A stretch of 64,000 nucleotides of DNA from an uncultured Bacteroidales bacterium (GCA_902779085.1 CACYZY010000012.1:1-64000); one strand, 5' to 3'; positions 26,563 to 34,581 are shown, counted from the stretch's first letter. Notes: a model not told the origin generated them from the sequence alone. A program made the numbers and translations.

Positions 26563-27252
26563 ATGTTTCGGTTTAAAATGGGTTATTGCTCTGTCATAAA
26601 ATTACTGATTAATACATACTCAACTAGACTAAAACTCTACGTAGTATTTGTTTTAATGATGTCCTTAGGTTTTTCATCATACGGTCAGAATACACCTAAA
26701 CATTCAAGCAAAGTTTTCTTTTCTATACATTCTAATTTACTCTACGATGCAGCTTTGATACCCAATGTGGGTGCCGAAATATATCTTGGAAAGAGCCTCT
26801 CTCTGCAGGCTAATTGGCATTATGCATGGTGGAAAATTGAGAAAAAGAACAAATTCTGGCAAACCTATGGTGGTGATATAACATTACGTTATTGGTTTGG
26901 CTCTACTGCTTGCAACAATCCCCTAACGGGGCAACATATTGGCATCTACGGGCAAGCACTTACATACGATTTCGAACTCAATGGACACGGCTATCAGTCA
27001 GCGCGTTGGGACTATGGCGGTGGCATCGAGTATGGTTATGCATTACCTATATCACGGAGTCTCAACCTAGATTTCTCTTTAGGAATCGGCTATCTCACTG
27101 GCAAGTACAAGAAATACAAGCCCATAGATACCCACTATGTATGGCAAGCTACTAACAAACTCCATTGGTTTGGACCAACAAAGGCCGAGATTTCACTTGT
27201 ATGGTTGCTAGGTGTAGGCAATCATAAATCCAGGAAAGGAGGGCAACGATGA
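26563..27252 (+). CDS. DUF3575 outer-membrane-like protein (229 aa)
   Basis: A signal peptide ('VVFVLMMSLGFSSYGQN') ends near residue 42. The body is beta-rich, with 'FFSIHSNLLYDAALIPNVGAEIYLGKSLSLQANWHYAWW', the usual start of DUF3575 proteins, predicted to be a small outer-membrane barrel. The family occurs in Bacteroidales fimbrial loci, commonly as the first gene. The start may also be ATG 26578, since 26563 gives a very short leader. It overlaps the next gene by 4 bases (27249-27252). Confidence 0.8.
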   Translation: MFRFKMGYCSVIKLLINTYSTRLKLYVVFVLMMSLGFSSYGQNTPKHSSKVFFSIHSNLLYDAALIPNVGAEIYLGKSLSLQANWHYAWWKIEKKNKFWQTYGGDITLRYWFGSTACNNPLTGQHIGIYGQALTYDFELNGHGYQSARWDYGGGIEYGYALPISRSLNLDFSLGIGYLTGKYKKYKPIDTHYVWQATNKLHWFGPTKAEISLVWLLGVGNHKSRKGGQR

Positions 27253-28211
27253 AGTCTTTGCACATACTTCTGCTTTCTTTGGCTGCTCTTTGTTTCACTT
27301 CATGCGAATACAAAGACCTTTGTTATGACCATTCACATGTCACCAATTTGAATATCACATACAATTGGAACACATGTCCCGAGGCCAATCCCAGCGGCAT
27401 GAGCCTCTATTTTTATGATCTCGAAGCAGTCAAAGATGTAGAGCGCTATGATTTGAGTGGTAAAGAGGGAGGAACTGTAAGGCTTCCTATTGGCAACTAT
27501 GAACTTATCACTTACAACAATGATACTGAAGCTAATCTTTACCGCTACAACGACCAACTAAGCACTATTGAATGCTACACCCGCCCTTCAACCCTTGAAG
27601 AGGGTACCCTTTTGCAAGGTACTTCTCCCATGCCCATAGCTGCTGAAGCCGAGGGGCAGAAAGTCGCCCTACAACCCGATCCTCTATGGTGCGGAATTTC
27701 CAATCCATTTGAAATGAAGTTGAGCGCAGACCAAAGCATCACCATAACTCCTCAAAGTCGTGTAAAACACGTTTCACTTACCATTACTGATGTGCCTAAT
27801 CTCAAATATTCCACCCAGTTTGGAGGGGCTATCTCAGGCATGGCAGGAGGCGTAGTCATGGCTACTGGGCAACTTACTGAAGACTTGGTTATCCTACCCT
27901 TCCAGGTCTTTTCCGATGGCGTCAGCACACTTACGGCAGAGTTCTACACTTTTGGCCACTGTCCACATAATGATGAAGGTGTTTACAATGAGCATTTGCT
28001 CACCATCTATGTCATTTTGAGTGATGGCAGCATGTGGTACTATACATACGATGTTTCCGACCTATTGAATGATACCACTCTTAATCCCGATTCTGATGAC
28101 TGCCATATAGAGCTCAGCGGTTTACCCATACCCAAGCCTATAGTCAATGGCTCGGGTTTCAAACCCGATGTGGATGATTGGGAGAATGAAGACATAGAAG
28201 TGGATATGTAA
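27249..28211 (+). CDS. DUF5119 / Mfa2-like fimbrial lipoprotein (320 aa)
   Basis: A lipobox gives Cys19 ('LCFTSCEYKDLCYDH'), and 'CYDHSHVTNLNITYNWN' is typical of DUF5119, a family related to the FimB/Mfa2 anchor. Repeats of 'G-x-Y-x-L-I-x-Y' type ('IGNYELITYNNDTE') are beta-strands of the anchor fold. In Bacteroidales fimbrial operons this gene follows a DUF3575 gene and precedes fimbrillins, as here. It would be tethered in the outer membrane and hold the shaft. The function is inferred from family and operon. Confidence 0.75.
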   Translation: MKSLHILLLSLAALCFTSCEYKDLCYDHSHVTNLNITYNWNTCPEANPSGMSLYFYDLEAVKDVERYDLSGKEGGTVRLPIGNYELITYNNDTEANLYRYNDQLSTIECYTRPSTLEEGTLLQGTSPMPIAAEAEGQKVALQPDPLWCGISNPFEMKLSADQSITITPQSRVKHVSLTITDVPNLKYSTQFGGAISGMAGGVVMATGQLTEDLVILPFQVFSDGVSTLTAEFYTFGHCPHNDEGVYNEHLLTIYVILSDGSMWYYTYDVSDLLNDTTLNPDSDDCHIELSGLPIPKPIVNGSGFKPDVDDWENEDIEVDM

Positions 28212-28277
28212 TATTTCAGATGCTTAAATATTAAAAAAACAAGTAATATATTATTAACCAATTAAAAATTTTCAGGT

Positions 28278-29357
28278 ATGAAAAAACAATTATTTTTTAT
28301 TGCTACTGCAGCCTTAGTGCTTGCATCATGCAGCCAAGATGAGACCATCGAGGTGAACATGAGCGATGCTATCAGCTTCCGTACCTTTGTCAATGCACAG
28401 ACCCGTGCTGCTGACATTACTACCGCTAACATTGAACAATTCAATGTGACTGCTATGAATGGGAATAATGCTTATTTTGATAATGTTACCTTCACTAAGG
28501 ATGGAACTACATTCAACTCAGCAACTCCATATTATTGGCCAGCCAATGCTTTGAATTTCTATGCTTACAGCCCCATCAGCAGCAACCAGGTAACGAGAAC
28601 AGATTACAAGACTTTCGGTGTAACTCCTGCTACTACTCCTGATGACCAGGTAGATTTGGTTTATGCCAATACAAATGACAAGACCAAGGCTACCTCTGGT
28701 GGCACTGGTGTAGTTCTTAACTTCCGCCATACAGGTTCTAAGATTGTTTTCCAGGTAAAGAACACTGCTGCCAACATGAAATTTGAGGTGACTGGCTGGA
28801 GAGTAGGCTATTTGGACAATGCTGGAACTTTTACTTACGCTGACACTAATACAGATGGACAAAATTCAGCTCAGTTGGCTTATTCTGACTGGTCAGATAA
28901 TACCACTTATTCTGCCGACAACACTTATACCAATACTTTATCAGCAGCTGTAAGCGTTGCTGCTAGTGCTTCTACAGCAGCTCTTCTAGATGGTGAAATG
29001 ATTCTTGTCCCACAAAAGCCTACTAAAGCTAAAGCATATGCAGCAGCTGACGCTGGATCTAAAGTTAACGGTTCATACGTAGCTCTTGAGATTAAAATCA
29101 TGAACAATGACACTGCCGGTACCCTTATCCAAGATAAGACTTGGGCCATCTGGCCAGTAGATTTTACTTGGGAGCCTGGTAAGAAGTATACCTACACCAT
29201 CGACCTTGCTGGTGGTGGTTATTTCGAGACAAACGTTGCTGATAGTGACGCCGAACTCGATCCTATCCTTGAAGATGCAATCATCAAGTTTGTCAGTGTA
29301 ACTGTTGACGAGTGGCAAGATGGTGGTACAACAGATGTAACAATGCCATCAAACTAA
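28278..29357 (+). CDS. Fimbrillin-family lipoprotein (359 aa)
   Basis: The lipobox Cys is residue 18 ('LVLASCSQDETIEV'). 'NAQTRAADI' has the processing Arg at residue 43. The following fold 'IEQFNVTAMNGNNAYFDNVTFTKDG', 'YYWPANALNFYAYSPIS' and 'FRHTGSKIVFQVKN' is the PF13149-type fimbrillin pattern. A shaft or major subunit is the likely role since it is directly after the anchor gene and before a hairpin that could raise its share of the mRNA. It is 66 bases from the anchor gene. Confidence 0.82.
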   Translation: MKKQLFFIATAALVLASCSQDETIEVNMSDAISFRTFVNAQTRAADITTANIEQFNVTAMNGNNAYFDNVTFTKDGTTFNSATPYYWPANALNFYAYSPISSNQVTRTDYKTFGVTPATTPDDQVDLVYANTNDKTKATSGGTGVVLNFRHTGSKIVFQVKNTAANMKFEVTGWRVGYLDNAGTFTYADTNTDGQNSAQLAYSDWSDNTTYSADNTYTNTLSAAVSVAASASTAALLDGEMILVPQKPTKAKAYAAADAGSKVNGSYVALEIKIMNNDTAGTLIQDKTWAIWPVDFTWEPGKKYTYTIDLAGGGYFETNVADSDAELDPILEDAIIKFVSVTVDEWQDGGTTDVTMPSN

Positions 29358-29372
29358 TACTATTAATCTAAG

Positions 29373-29399
29373 CCAGCTGGGGTTCGACTCCCCAACTGG
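29373..29399 (+). terminator. Intercistronic hairpin resembling a tRNA T-arm
   Basis: Stem CCAGCTGGGG (29373-29382) with CCCCAACTGG (29390-29399), one C/A mismatch, and the 7-base loop TTCGACT. There is no T run, so it would partly stop transcription or protect the upstream mRNA. The loop and inner stem look like a T-arm. Confidence 0.5.
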
Positions 29400-29464
29400 T
29401 TACAATTGAAAAGTTGTTTTTAAGAGAGAGATGCTTCACGGTGAAGATCTCTCAGCAATAACTG

Positions 29465-30799
29465 ATGAATATGAAGAAGCGGATTGGTTATATATTTGTG
29501 CTGGCACTGCTCACTGCTTGCAGCAGTGACCTTCCCGTCGACACTACCGAGCCATATACCCAGCCTCAGGATGCCGATGGATTCATCTCTTTCGGAGCTT
29601 CCAGCGAGTGGGCAACTAGCCGTGGCTGTGCTTCTGATGTCGACCTTGAATACCTGCAAACAACAGGTTTCGGAGTTTATGCCAATACCTCTGAACGGTT
29701 CATCATGACCAACCAAGCTGTGACTTATGACGAAGCGACTGGATGGACCTATACCCCTGAGCAGCGTTGGCCCCATGGCAGTGTCAATTTTTATGCTTAC
29801 GCTCCTCTTGGTGACCCAAGTGTCACTCCTTCAGATGCTACTTCAACCATCACCTATACCATCAGTGATATCAACAATCCCACCGACCTTATGTGGGGAG
29901 TGAGACCTGACACTGGTCTGCCCTTCACTGGTATTACAAGTGACTATAATGGAGGTGGCATCGATTTTAATTTCAAGCATGCATTGGCAAGAGTTCAACT
30001 CAATATCCAAGCTTCAGATAATTTGAGTTATACTGAAGAAACAACTTTTATAAATTCCGATACTTTAAGTAATTTCTATTCAGATCAATATAGCTCATAC
30101 ATAACACATATCGAGAGCGTAGGAATAGCTGAAGCATTATTAGACTCTACCGATGTAACTTTATATAATGTTTATGTAGGTTGGCTTAGGTGGAGAAACA
30201 TAACCTCGGAGAATATTGAGGAATATTGGAATGATGTTTCCTTTTTAGCAGAAGCTAAAGAAAACATATTACGAGCCATGTCAGAAGATGACACAATAAA
30301 AGAATATTGGGTGGATCAGAAGATAGAAGAAATTCTAACCAACACTACTAATACCAAAGCTTATAAAACCCAAAAGCTAGTACTCGAAAGAATTAGGTTT
30401 ACCAATCTTTACACTTCTGGTTTACTGGATCTGAACAATACCACTGCCAATGAACCCCTATGGAGCAACCAGACTGGTTCAGGTACTTATGAAGGCTTTA
30501 CAATTCCAGACAAAGCACAAAATACGACAAGCAATGATAGTATAGCTGTCAATGGCTATGGTATTTCTACCGAAGCAACCTCTATCGATGGAACTTATCT
30601 GGTCATTCCATCTGATCAGATACAGGCTCGAATCACCTATCGCACTGTCACCAGTACTCCAGACAGTATAACAGGAACCTATAATAACCCTACAATAGCA
30701 ACAAGCATTACCACAGGGGACAGCCTGACCTACACCACCACCGTTCCCAGAAACTTGACGGGCAACAACACTTACACGCTGAACATTACTATTCAATAA
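29465..30799 (+). CDS. Fimbrillin-family lipoprotein with a helical insert (444 aa)
   Basis: Lipobox Cys19 ('LLTACSSDLPVD'), and 'WATSRGCASD' gives Arg53 as candidate processing site. Blocks 'QRWPHGSVNFYAYAPLGDP', 'IDFNFKHALARVQLNIQ' and 'RIRFTNLYTSGLLDLNN' are the standard fimbrillin strands, but about 120 residues between the last two (about 180-300) are not: they are AT-rich and helical ('WLRWRNITSENIEEYWNDV'). Such an insert would project from the subunit. It is the last gene of the operon; it may be a tip or accessory adhesin. Confidence 0.75.
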   Translation: MNMKKRIGYIFVLALLTACSSDLPVDTTEPYTQPQDADGFISFGASSEWATSRGCASDVDLEYLQTTGFGVYANTSERFIMTNQAVTYDEATGWTYTPEQRWPHGSVNFYAYAPLGDPSVTPSDATSTITYTISDINNPTDLMWGVRPDTGLPFTGITSDYNGGGIDFNFKHALARVQLNIQASDNLSYTEETTFINSDTLSNFYSDQYSSYITHIESVGIAEALLDSTDVTLYNVYVGWLRWRNITSENIEEYWNDVSFLAEAKENILRAMSEDDTIKEYWVDQKIEEILTNTTNTKAYKTQKLVLERIRFTNLYTSGLLDLNNTTANEPLWSNQTGSGTYEGFTIPDKAQNTTSNDSIAVNGYGISTEATSIDGTYLVIPSDQIQARITYRTVTSTPDSITGTYNNPTIATSITTGDSLTYTTTVPRNLTGNNTYTLNITIQ

Positions 30800-30855
30800 A
30801 ACAAAAAAGGATGCTCCAGAACTTTGTAGCCGTATAATTTTCATCACGATGGCAG

Positions 30856-31011
30856 ATGGCAGATGACAGTTTCTTTGGGAGCACATCAAAACATGGGAAC
30901 AAAAATTTTATTAATAATAATTATTATATAATTATATTAATAAGTTTAATTTCTATCTTTTTCTACCCCTACCACAACATACCTGCTCCCAAAGAAACTG
31001 CCATCTGCCAT
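30856..31011. repeat. 28-bp inverted repeat with VirE 3'-end relic
   Basis: Arms 30856-30883 and 30984-31011 are inverted copies with one mismatch, 100 bases of AT-rich DNA between. On the minus strand the right arm and the next bases read 'GTGGTACGGATGGCAGATGG', which is one base off the VirE 3' end at about 22255-22285 ('VVQMADGSF'). Confidence 0.7.
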
Positions 31012-31065
31012 CCGTACCACATCGACGCACATCAAAAAAGGGGGCGTGCTTATTTCGCGTTTTCA

Positions 31066-31097
31066 TTTGCAGCACCCCCGATGATTTTGTAACTTTG
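31066..31097 (+). promoter_or_regulatory. Promoter of the HU-like gene with long leader
   Basis: TTTG (31066-31069), 20 bases, TAACTTTG (31090-31097). Transcription from here would give a leader of about 340 bases. The leader holds two imperfect copies of a 'TCGAGAAA..GG.GCTTT' motif and an interspersed repeat copy. Confidence 0.55.
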
Positions 31098-31350
31098 TAT
31101 CACAATCGAAGAAGATCTCCTCTCAGACATGCCAAATGGCTTACATCGAGAAAAAGGGTGCTTTACTTCGAGAAAGAGAGGCTTTTTCTTCGGGATAGTA
31201 CAAAATCAAGTCGCAGAGCAACGACATCGCCAAAGGCCACGGAGGTGAAGAAGCGAAGCTACAAGATGACAGTTGCAACTAAACAAGGCGGGAGGCGGTG
31301 ACCCGATGTAGATTACCGCAAAACAAAAACACAAAATAAAACAAAACACT

Positions 31351-31422
31351 TTCTGGAGCAGCAAGGCAGAACCAAGGCTAGCATGGGAAAACCGAGTTGC
31401 GACAGAATGGAACACAAATCAA
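31351..31422. repeat. Interspersed repeat copy in the HU leader
   Basis: Reads 'GGAGCAGCAAGGCAGAACC' and 'ACCGAGTTGCGACAGAATGG', similar over about 70 bases to 23914-23985 inside VirE. It ends 20 bases before the HU-like start. Confidence 0.6.
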
Positions 31423-31441
31423 AATAATACATTACAAGACT

Positions 31442-32083
31442 ATGGCAAAAGAAAGAATTTCTATGGGGATCAATCTCCGACAAAACAAGAACGACAAGAG
31501 TCCGGCTTATGGCAAGTATTTACCTGAGGTGGATGTGCAGAAAACTCTCTCTCTGCGCGGCTTCGCCAAGCACATGACAGATCACGGCAGTGTCTATGGA
31601 CGCGACCTGCTGGAGGGTGTGCTGATCAAGATTACCGAATGTCTGCCCGAACTGGTGTCACAGGGCATTCCTGTACAGCTGGGCAACCTGGGTACTTTCT
31701 ACCCTACGGCTGAGGTGAAGAAGAATGCAGCTGTGTCGAGCATCGCAGAGATGGAGGGCCTCGACCCAAACGACCTGGTGCAGGCTATCCACATCCGATT
31801 CCTGCCCGACAGCTCTAAGCTGGACAATATCAGTGGCAGGGCCTTCAAAGAGGCTTGCGCTTTGGAGCTCCGCAATATCGTGGATACGCAGGCGGTGACT
31901 GTGAACGGCAAAATTCGCAAGATGCAGACACTCACCCCTATCTCTACGGCTGTGGCAATCACTCGCTCAGGTGGCAGTACGCCAAGCACAGGCGGTAACA
32001 CGGGCACTAACCCTGGTGGCTCAACTGGTGGTAACACTGGAGGCAATGGCGACGGCGACGGAGGCGACGGCTTGCAGATCTAA
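31442..32083 (+). CDS. HU-like DNA-binding protein with Gly-rich tail (213 aa)
   Basis: The start at 31442 (MAKERIS) is chosen over 31397 because the upstream in-frame codons belong to the repeat. The protein has the HU-related pattern of TIGR01201-like proteins: 'MGINLRQNKNDKSPAYGKYLPEV', 'ISTAVAITRSGG' at the end and 'IPVQLGNLGTFYPTAEVKKN' in the middle. The last about 35 residues are Gly, Asn and Thr ('TGGNTGTNPGGSTGG'). It probably binds DNA. In Bacteroidales these genes precede the smalltalk peptide, as here. The VirE partner lies 7 kb away. Confidence 0.8.
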   Translation: MAKERISMGINLRQNKNDKSPAYGKYLPEVDVQKTLSLRGFAKHMTDHGSVYGRDLLEGVLIKITECLPELVSQGIPVQLGNLGTFYPTAEVKKNAAVSSIAEMEGLDPNDLVQAIHIRFLPDSSKLDNISGRAFKEACALELRNIVDTQAVTVNGKIRKMQTLTPISTAVAITRSGGSTPSTGGNTGTNPGGSTGGNTGGNGDGDGGDGLQI

Positions 32084-32112
32084 GCCCCCTCTCCTCCCCA
32101 CAAATCTTGGTT

Positions 32113-32327
32113 TGAATAAACTCGACATATATTTCTGAAGCGTGAAGAAAATCGGGAAAGTTTTCCGTAAAAAAACTCAGGCTGTTTGAGCGAAGCGAGT
32201 TTTTGAGTTTTAGGAAAGCTTGTGCAAACCGAATGTAATAAAGCTTGCTTTAATTACTGAGGTGCAGCCAAGGTTATTCAAAACGTGAGTGATTTTTAGT
32301 GGAAGAAATTCAGTCGAGTTTATCAAT
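32113..32327. repeat. Structured spacer framed by an inverted repeat
   Basis: ATAAACTCGAC (from 32116) and GTCGAGTTTAT (ending about 32323) frame about 200 gene-free bases. Inside are 'TTTGAGCGAAGCGAG' and 'AAAGCTTGCTTTAAT', with short complementary stretches. The spacer may fold into a large structured RNA. No frame is open. Confidence 0.5.
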
Positions 32328-32362
32328 CAAGAAAAACATTATCAACCTAAACTAAGTGATTT

Positions 32363-32479
32363 ATGAAAAACAAAGAATTTTGGAAATCCGTTATTCAATT
32401 GGTAATATCGGTTTTGACAGCAGCACTGACTGCTATCAGCACAACAAGCTGCATGGGATATGGCCCTATTGCTCTCTGA
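32363..32479 (+). CDS. Smalltalk protein (38 aa)
   Basis: The short frame reads 'MKNKEFWKSVIQLVISVL' followed by 'TAISTTSCMGYG'. A single membrane segment with 'TSCM' at its end is the hallmark of the Bacteroidales smalltalk family, tiny proteins encoded between an HU-like gene and an amidase. Function is unknown. The size, the position after the HU-like gene and the terminator 19 bases later support it as a real gene. The amidase partner is missing; the following gene is an unrelated hydrolase. Confidence 0.8.
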   Translation: MKNKEFWKSVIQLVISVLTAALTAISTTSCMGYGPIAL

Positions 32480-32497
32480 TTAGAGGCGTACTAATAG

Positions 32498-32535
32498 AAA
32501 GCTCGGTAAGGAAACTTACCGGGCTTTTTCTTTAT
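32498..32535 (+). terminator. Terminator of the HU-smalltalk unit
   Basis: A 13-bp stem AAAGCTCGGTAAG/CTTACCGGGCTTT with a GAAA loop and one T-G pair, followed by TTCTTT. Confidence 0.85.
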
Positions 32536-32579
32536 ATAAATAAGGTATCGAAAAAATATTAGAAATATTTACAAAATAA

Positions 32580-32611
32580 TTTGGTTTATTTTATAAACTT
32601 GTTTATATTTG
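32580..32611 (+). promoter_or_regulatory. Promoter of the Ntn-hydrolase unit
   Basis: TTTG (32580-32583), 20 bases, TATATTTG (32604-32611), 23 bases before the ATG. Confidence 0.75.
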
Positions 32612-32634
32612 CAGTGTGATTAAATTTTAAGTGC

Positions 32635-33660
32635 ATGAAAAAGGTTATTATCATCGTCGTAGTAGTAGTGCTGGCTGCCTTGGGATTGTTCCTGTATGGA
32701 GGCTACCAGATGTTCAAAAACGAGATTGCTGCTATGCAGTCGGTTGAGGAGGTTCGTAATGGTGTTTATACCCTCAGTTACAGCGGGGATTACGGATTCA
32801 AGGGATTCCTGGAACAGGGCGGTGCCAAGACAGATGCGGAGATGGCTACCTACATAGCCGGATTCCTGTCGCACGGCTATTACAAACCTCAAGTGACTAT
32901 GCCTGAGGGGGGATGCACGACCGTTAGCGGAGGGCATGTCTTTGCCCGTAACTTCGACTGGGAACCGGTAGGTAATATAATCATCCTGCACACGAATCCT
33001 GATGATGGCTATGCATCTATCGCCACCAGCAACTTATCGTTCCTGGGGTTTGGCGAAGACTGGAAACCGCAGAGCATGCAGGAGAAGTTTATGGCGATGG
33101 CAGCAGTGTATGTACCTCTCGATGGCATGAACGAAAAGGGGCTTTGTGTGGCTGATTTAATAGAAATTGACGGCGACACGAACGTGCCAGACACAGAGAA
33201 GCCTGACCTGACGATTGTAGGTGCTATCCGACTGGTATTAGATTATGCTGCTGATGTGGAAGAGGCCATTGGGCTATTGTCACAGTACGATGTATTCCCA
33301 TCGGTGAGCCGTATGCATCATCTTTCGCTAAGCGACCTCAGTGGTCATAGTGTTGTAGTAGAATGGGAAGGTGGAGAGTTGAAAACAACACCTACACAAG
33401 TTGTCACTAACCACTGTCTGAGCGAAGTAAGCAACAGCGAGTCCATTACTGAGTCACTTCGACGCTTCAATATGCTCAATGAAGAACATCTGCCAGTTAC
33501 AGACAAGCAACAGGCACAGCAGGCCATACAGGCCGCAAGCTATCCTGGTGGGACATTGTGGTCGGTCATCTATGATCAACAGTCACTTACCGCCACACAT
33601 TACTTTGGTTGCCAATGGGAGAAGCCTATAACAAACAATTTATCAGCAAAAAATAACTAA
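32635..33660 (+). CDS. Linear amide C-N hydrolase (choloylglycine hydrolase family), membrane-anchored
   Basis: An N-terminal membrane segment (about residues 2-24) precedes 'MPEGGCTTVSGGHVFARNFDWEP', the active-site region of the CBAH/penicillin-acylase family, with Cys94 in place of the usual Cys2 nucleophile, the matching Arg-Asn-x-Asp-Trp after it, and 'GMNEKGLCVADL' further on. The family cleaves amide bonds of bile acids, penicillin V or N-acyl compounds. Since the nucleophile is internal, it must be exposed by cleavage before Cys94 if it works like relatives. Length is normal. The next two genes, a membrane protein and a winged-helix regulator, follow closely. Confidence 0.78.
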   Translation: MKKVIIIVVVVVLAALGLFLYGGYQMFKNEIAAMQSVEEVRNGVYTLSYSGDYGFKGFLEQGGAKTDAEMATYIAGFLSHGYYKPQVTMPEGGCTTVSGGHVFARNFDWEPVGNIIILHTNPDDGYASIATSNLSFLGFGEDWKPQSMQEKFMAMAAVYVPLDGMNEKGLCVADLIEIDGDTNVPDTEKPDLTIVGAIRLVLDYAADVEEAIGLLSQYDVFPSVSRMHHLSLSDLSGHSVVVEWEGGELKTTPTQVVTNHCLSEVSNSESITESLRRFNMLNEEHLPVTDKQQAQQAIQAASYPGGTLWSVIYDQQSLTATHYFGCQWEKPITNNLSAKNN

Positions 33661-33682
33661 TTATATATAAAGGAGGAAAAGT

Positions 33683-34291
33683 ATGGAGACGAACAATGAA
33701 TTGACTGCTGAGCGCAGCCTGGAAATCATCAAAAAACAAATTGAACTGAGTCGTATGTCCACAGAAAAGAATGCAGGACTTCCCATGATTATTTGGGGCA
33801 GTTTGGTATGTATTACTGCACTCATTGTATGGTATCTGTGGGGGACAACAGGTAATGCCGTCTGGAATTTCCTGTGGTTCATCATGGCAGCTGTTGGATG
33901 GGGATGCACCATTTATATGAATAAGAAAGAAAAGAACAGTAATATTCCTATTACATTAATATCAAATGTAATGAATAAGACATGGCTCTCTTTTGGCATA
34001 TTTGCTTCTATATTGCCAATATTCATATATGTTGTGGCTCCCTTGTTATTTGACAAATTCTTAATCGGCTATAGCTATACTCCACTGGTTATTTTGCTCT
34101 TGGGTATAGCCACCACAATAACAGGATTGATCCTGAAAAATGGGTGGATTACAATGGGTGGTATCATAGGTGGAATAATTGGTTTCATATTGGCCGTACT
34201 TTATGCAGGTCCTTATGAGATGCTTGTTATGGCAGGTGTAGGTGTTATAACATTGTTAATACCAGGTATTATGGTAAATAGGAGGAAATAA
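33683..34291 (+). CDS. Unknown multi-spanning membrane protein (202 aa)
   Basis: A soluble, charged N-terminus ('LTAERSLEIIKKQIELSRMS') is followed by about five to six membrane segments, starting 'GLPMIIWGSLVCITALIVWYL' and 'FLWFIMAAVGWGCTIYM', with 'GGIIGGIIGFILAVL' near the end. No family was recognised. It lies 2 bases before a winged-helix regulator and 22 bases after the hydrolase, so the three form a unit; the regulator may respond to it. A GGAGG stretch at 33671 is a good ribosome site. Confidence 0.65.
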   Translation: METNNELTAERSLEIIKKQIELSRMSTEKNAGLPMIIWGSLVCITALIVWYLWGTTGNAVWNFLWFIMAAVGWGCTIYMNKKEKNSNIPITLISNVMNKTWLSFGIFASILPIFIYVVAPLLFDKFLIGYSYTPLVILLLGIATTITGLILKNGWITMGGIIGGIIGFILAVLYAGPYEMLVMAGVGVITLLIPGIMVNRRK

Positions 34292-34293
34292 GT

Positions 34294-34581
34294 ATGTTCA
34301 AGCCATTAGACCCCATATTACATTCAGAGCTCCGTCTGGCTGTAATGTCGCTGCTTTTGGGCGTGGAGGAAGCAGACTTCACCTACATTAAAGAGCAGAC
34401 TAATGCAACAGCAGGAAATCTGAGTGTACAGATAGACAAACTTACTGCCGCTGGTTACATAGAGGTAGAGAAGAAGTTTGTAGGCAAGCGTCCTTGCACA
34501 ACGTGCCATATCACACAGAAAGGTGTGGAAGCCTTTCAATCTTATGTGGAGAGTCTGAAAGACTACTTAAAGCCTTTTTAA
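34294..34581 (+). CDS. Winged-helix transcriptional regulator (95 aa)
   Basis: '[18 protein letters not shown]' starts a winged-helix domain, followed by recognition-helix-like '[32 protein letters not shown]' and a wing '[11 protein letters not shown]'. This small size is typical of the MarR/PadR-like DNA-binding proteins next to membrane proteins in Bacteroidota. It probably controls its own unit with the membrane gene. Its 3' end overlaps ruvA on the other strand by 15 bases. Confidence 0.8.
   Translation: MFKPLDPILHSELRLAVMSLLLGVEEADFTYIKEQTNATAGNLSVQIDKLTAAGYIEVEKKFVGKRPCTTCHITQKGVEAFQSYVESLKDYLKPF

Noticed and set aside
29373-29399. A real tRNA gene in the fimbrial operon
   Set aside because: Only the T-arm is present; no acceptor, D-arm or anticodon arm can be found upstream.
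30856-31011. An invertible promoter (phase-variable switch) between the 28-bp inverted arms
   Set aside because: The enclosed DNA has no TAnnTTTG -7 box in either orientation, and the arms resemble a VirE 3' end instead. A recombinase gene is not in the window.
31095-31301. A 68-residue basic frame in the HU leader
   Set aside because: It starts with TTG, has low complexity and overlaps degenerate repeats; no family resemblance.
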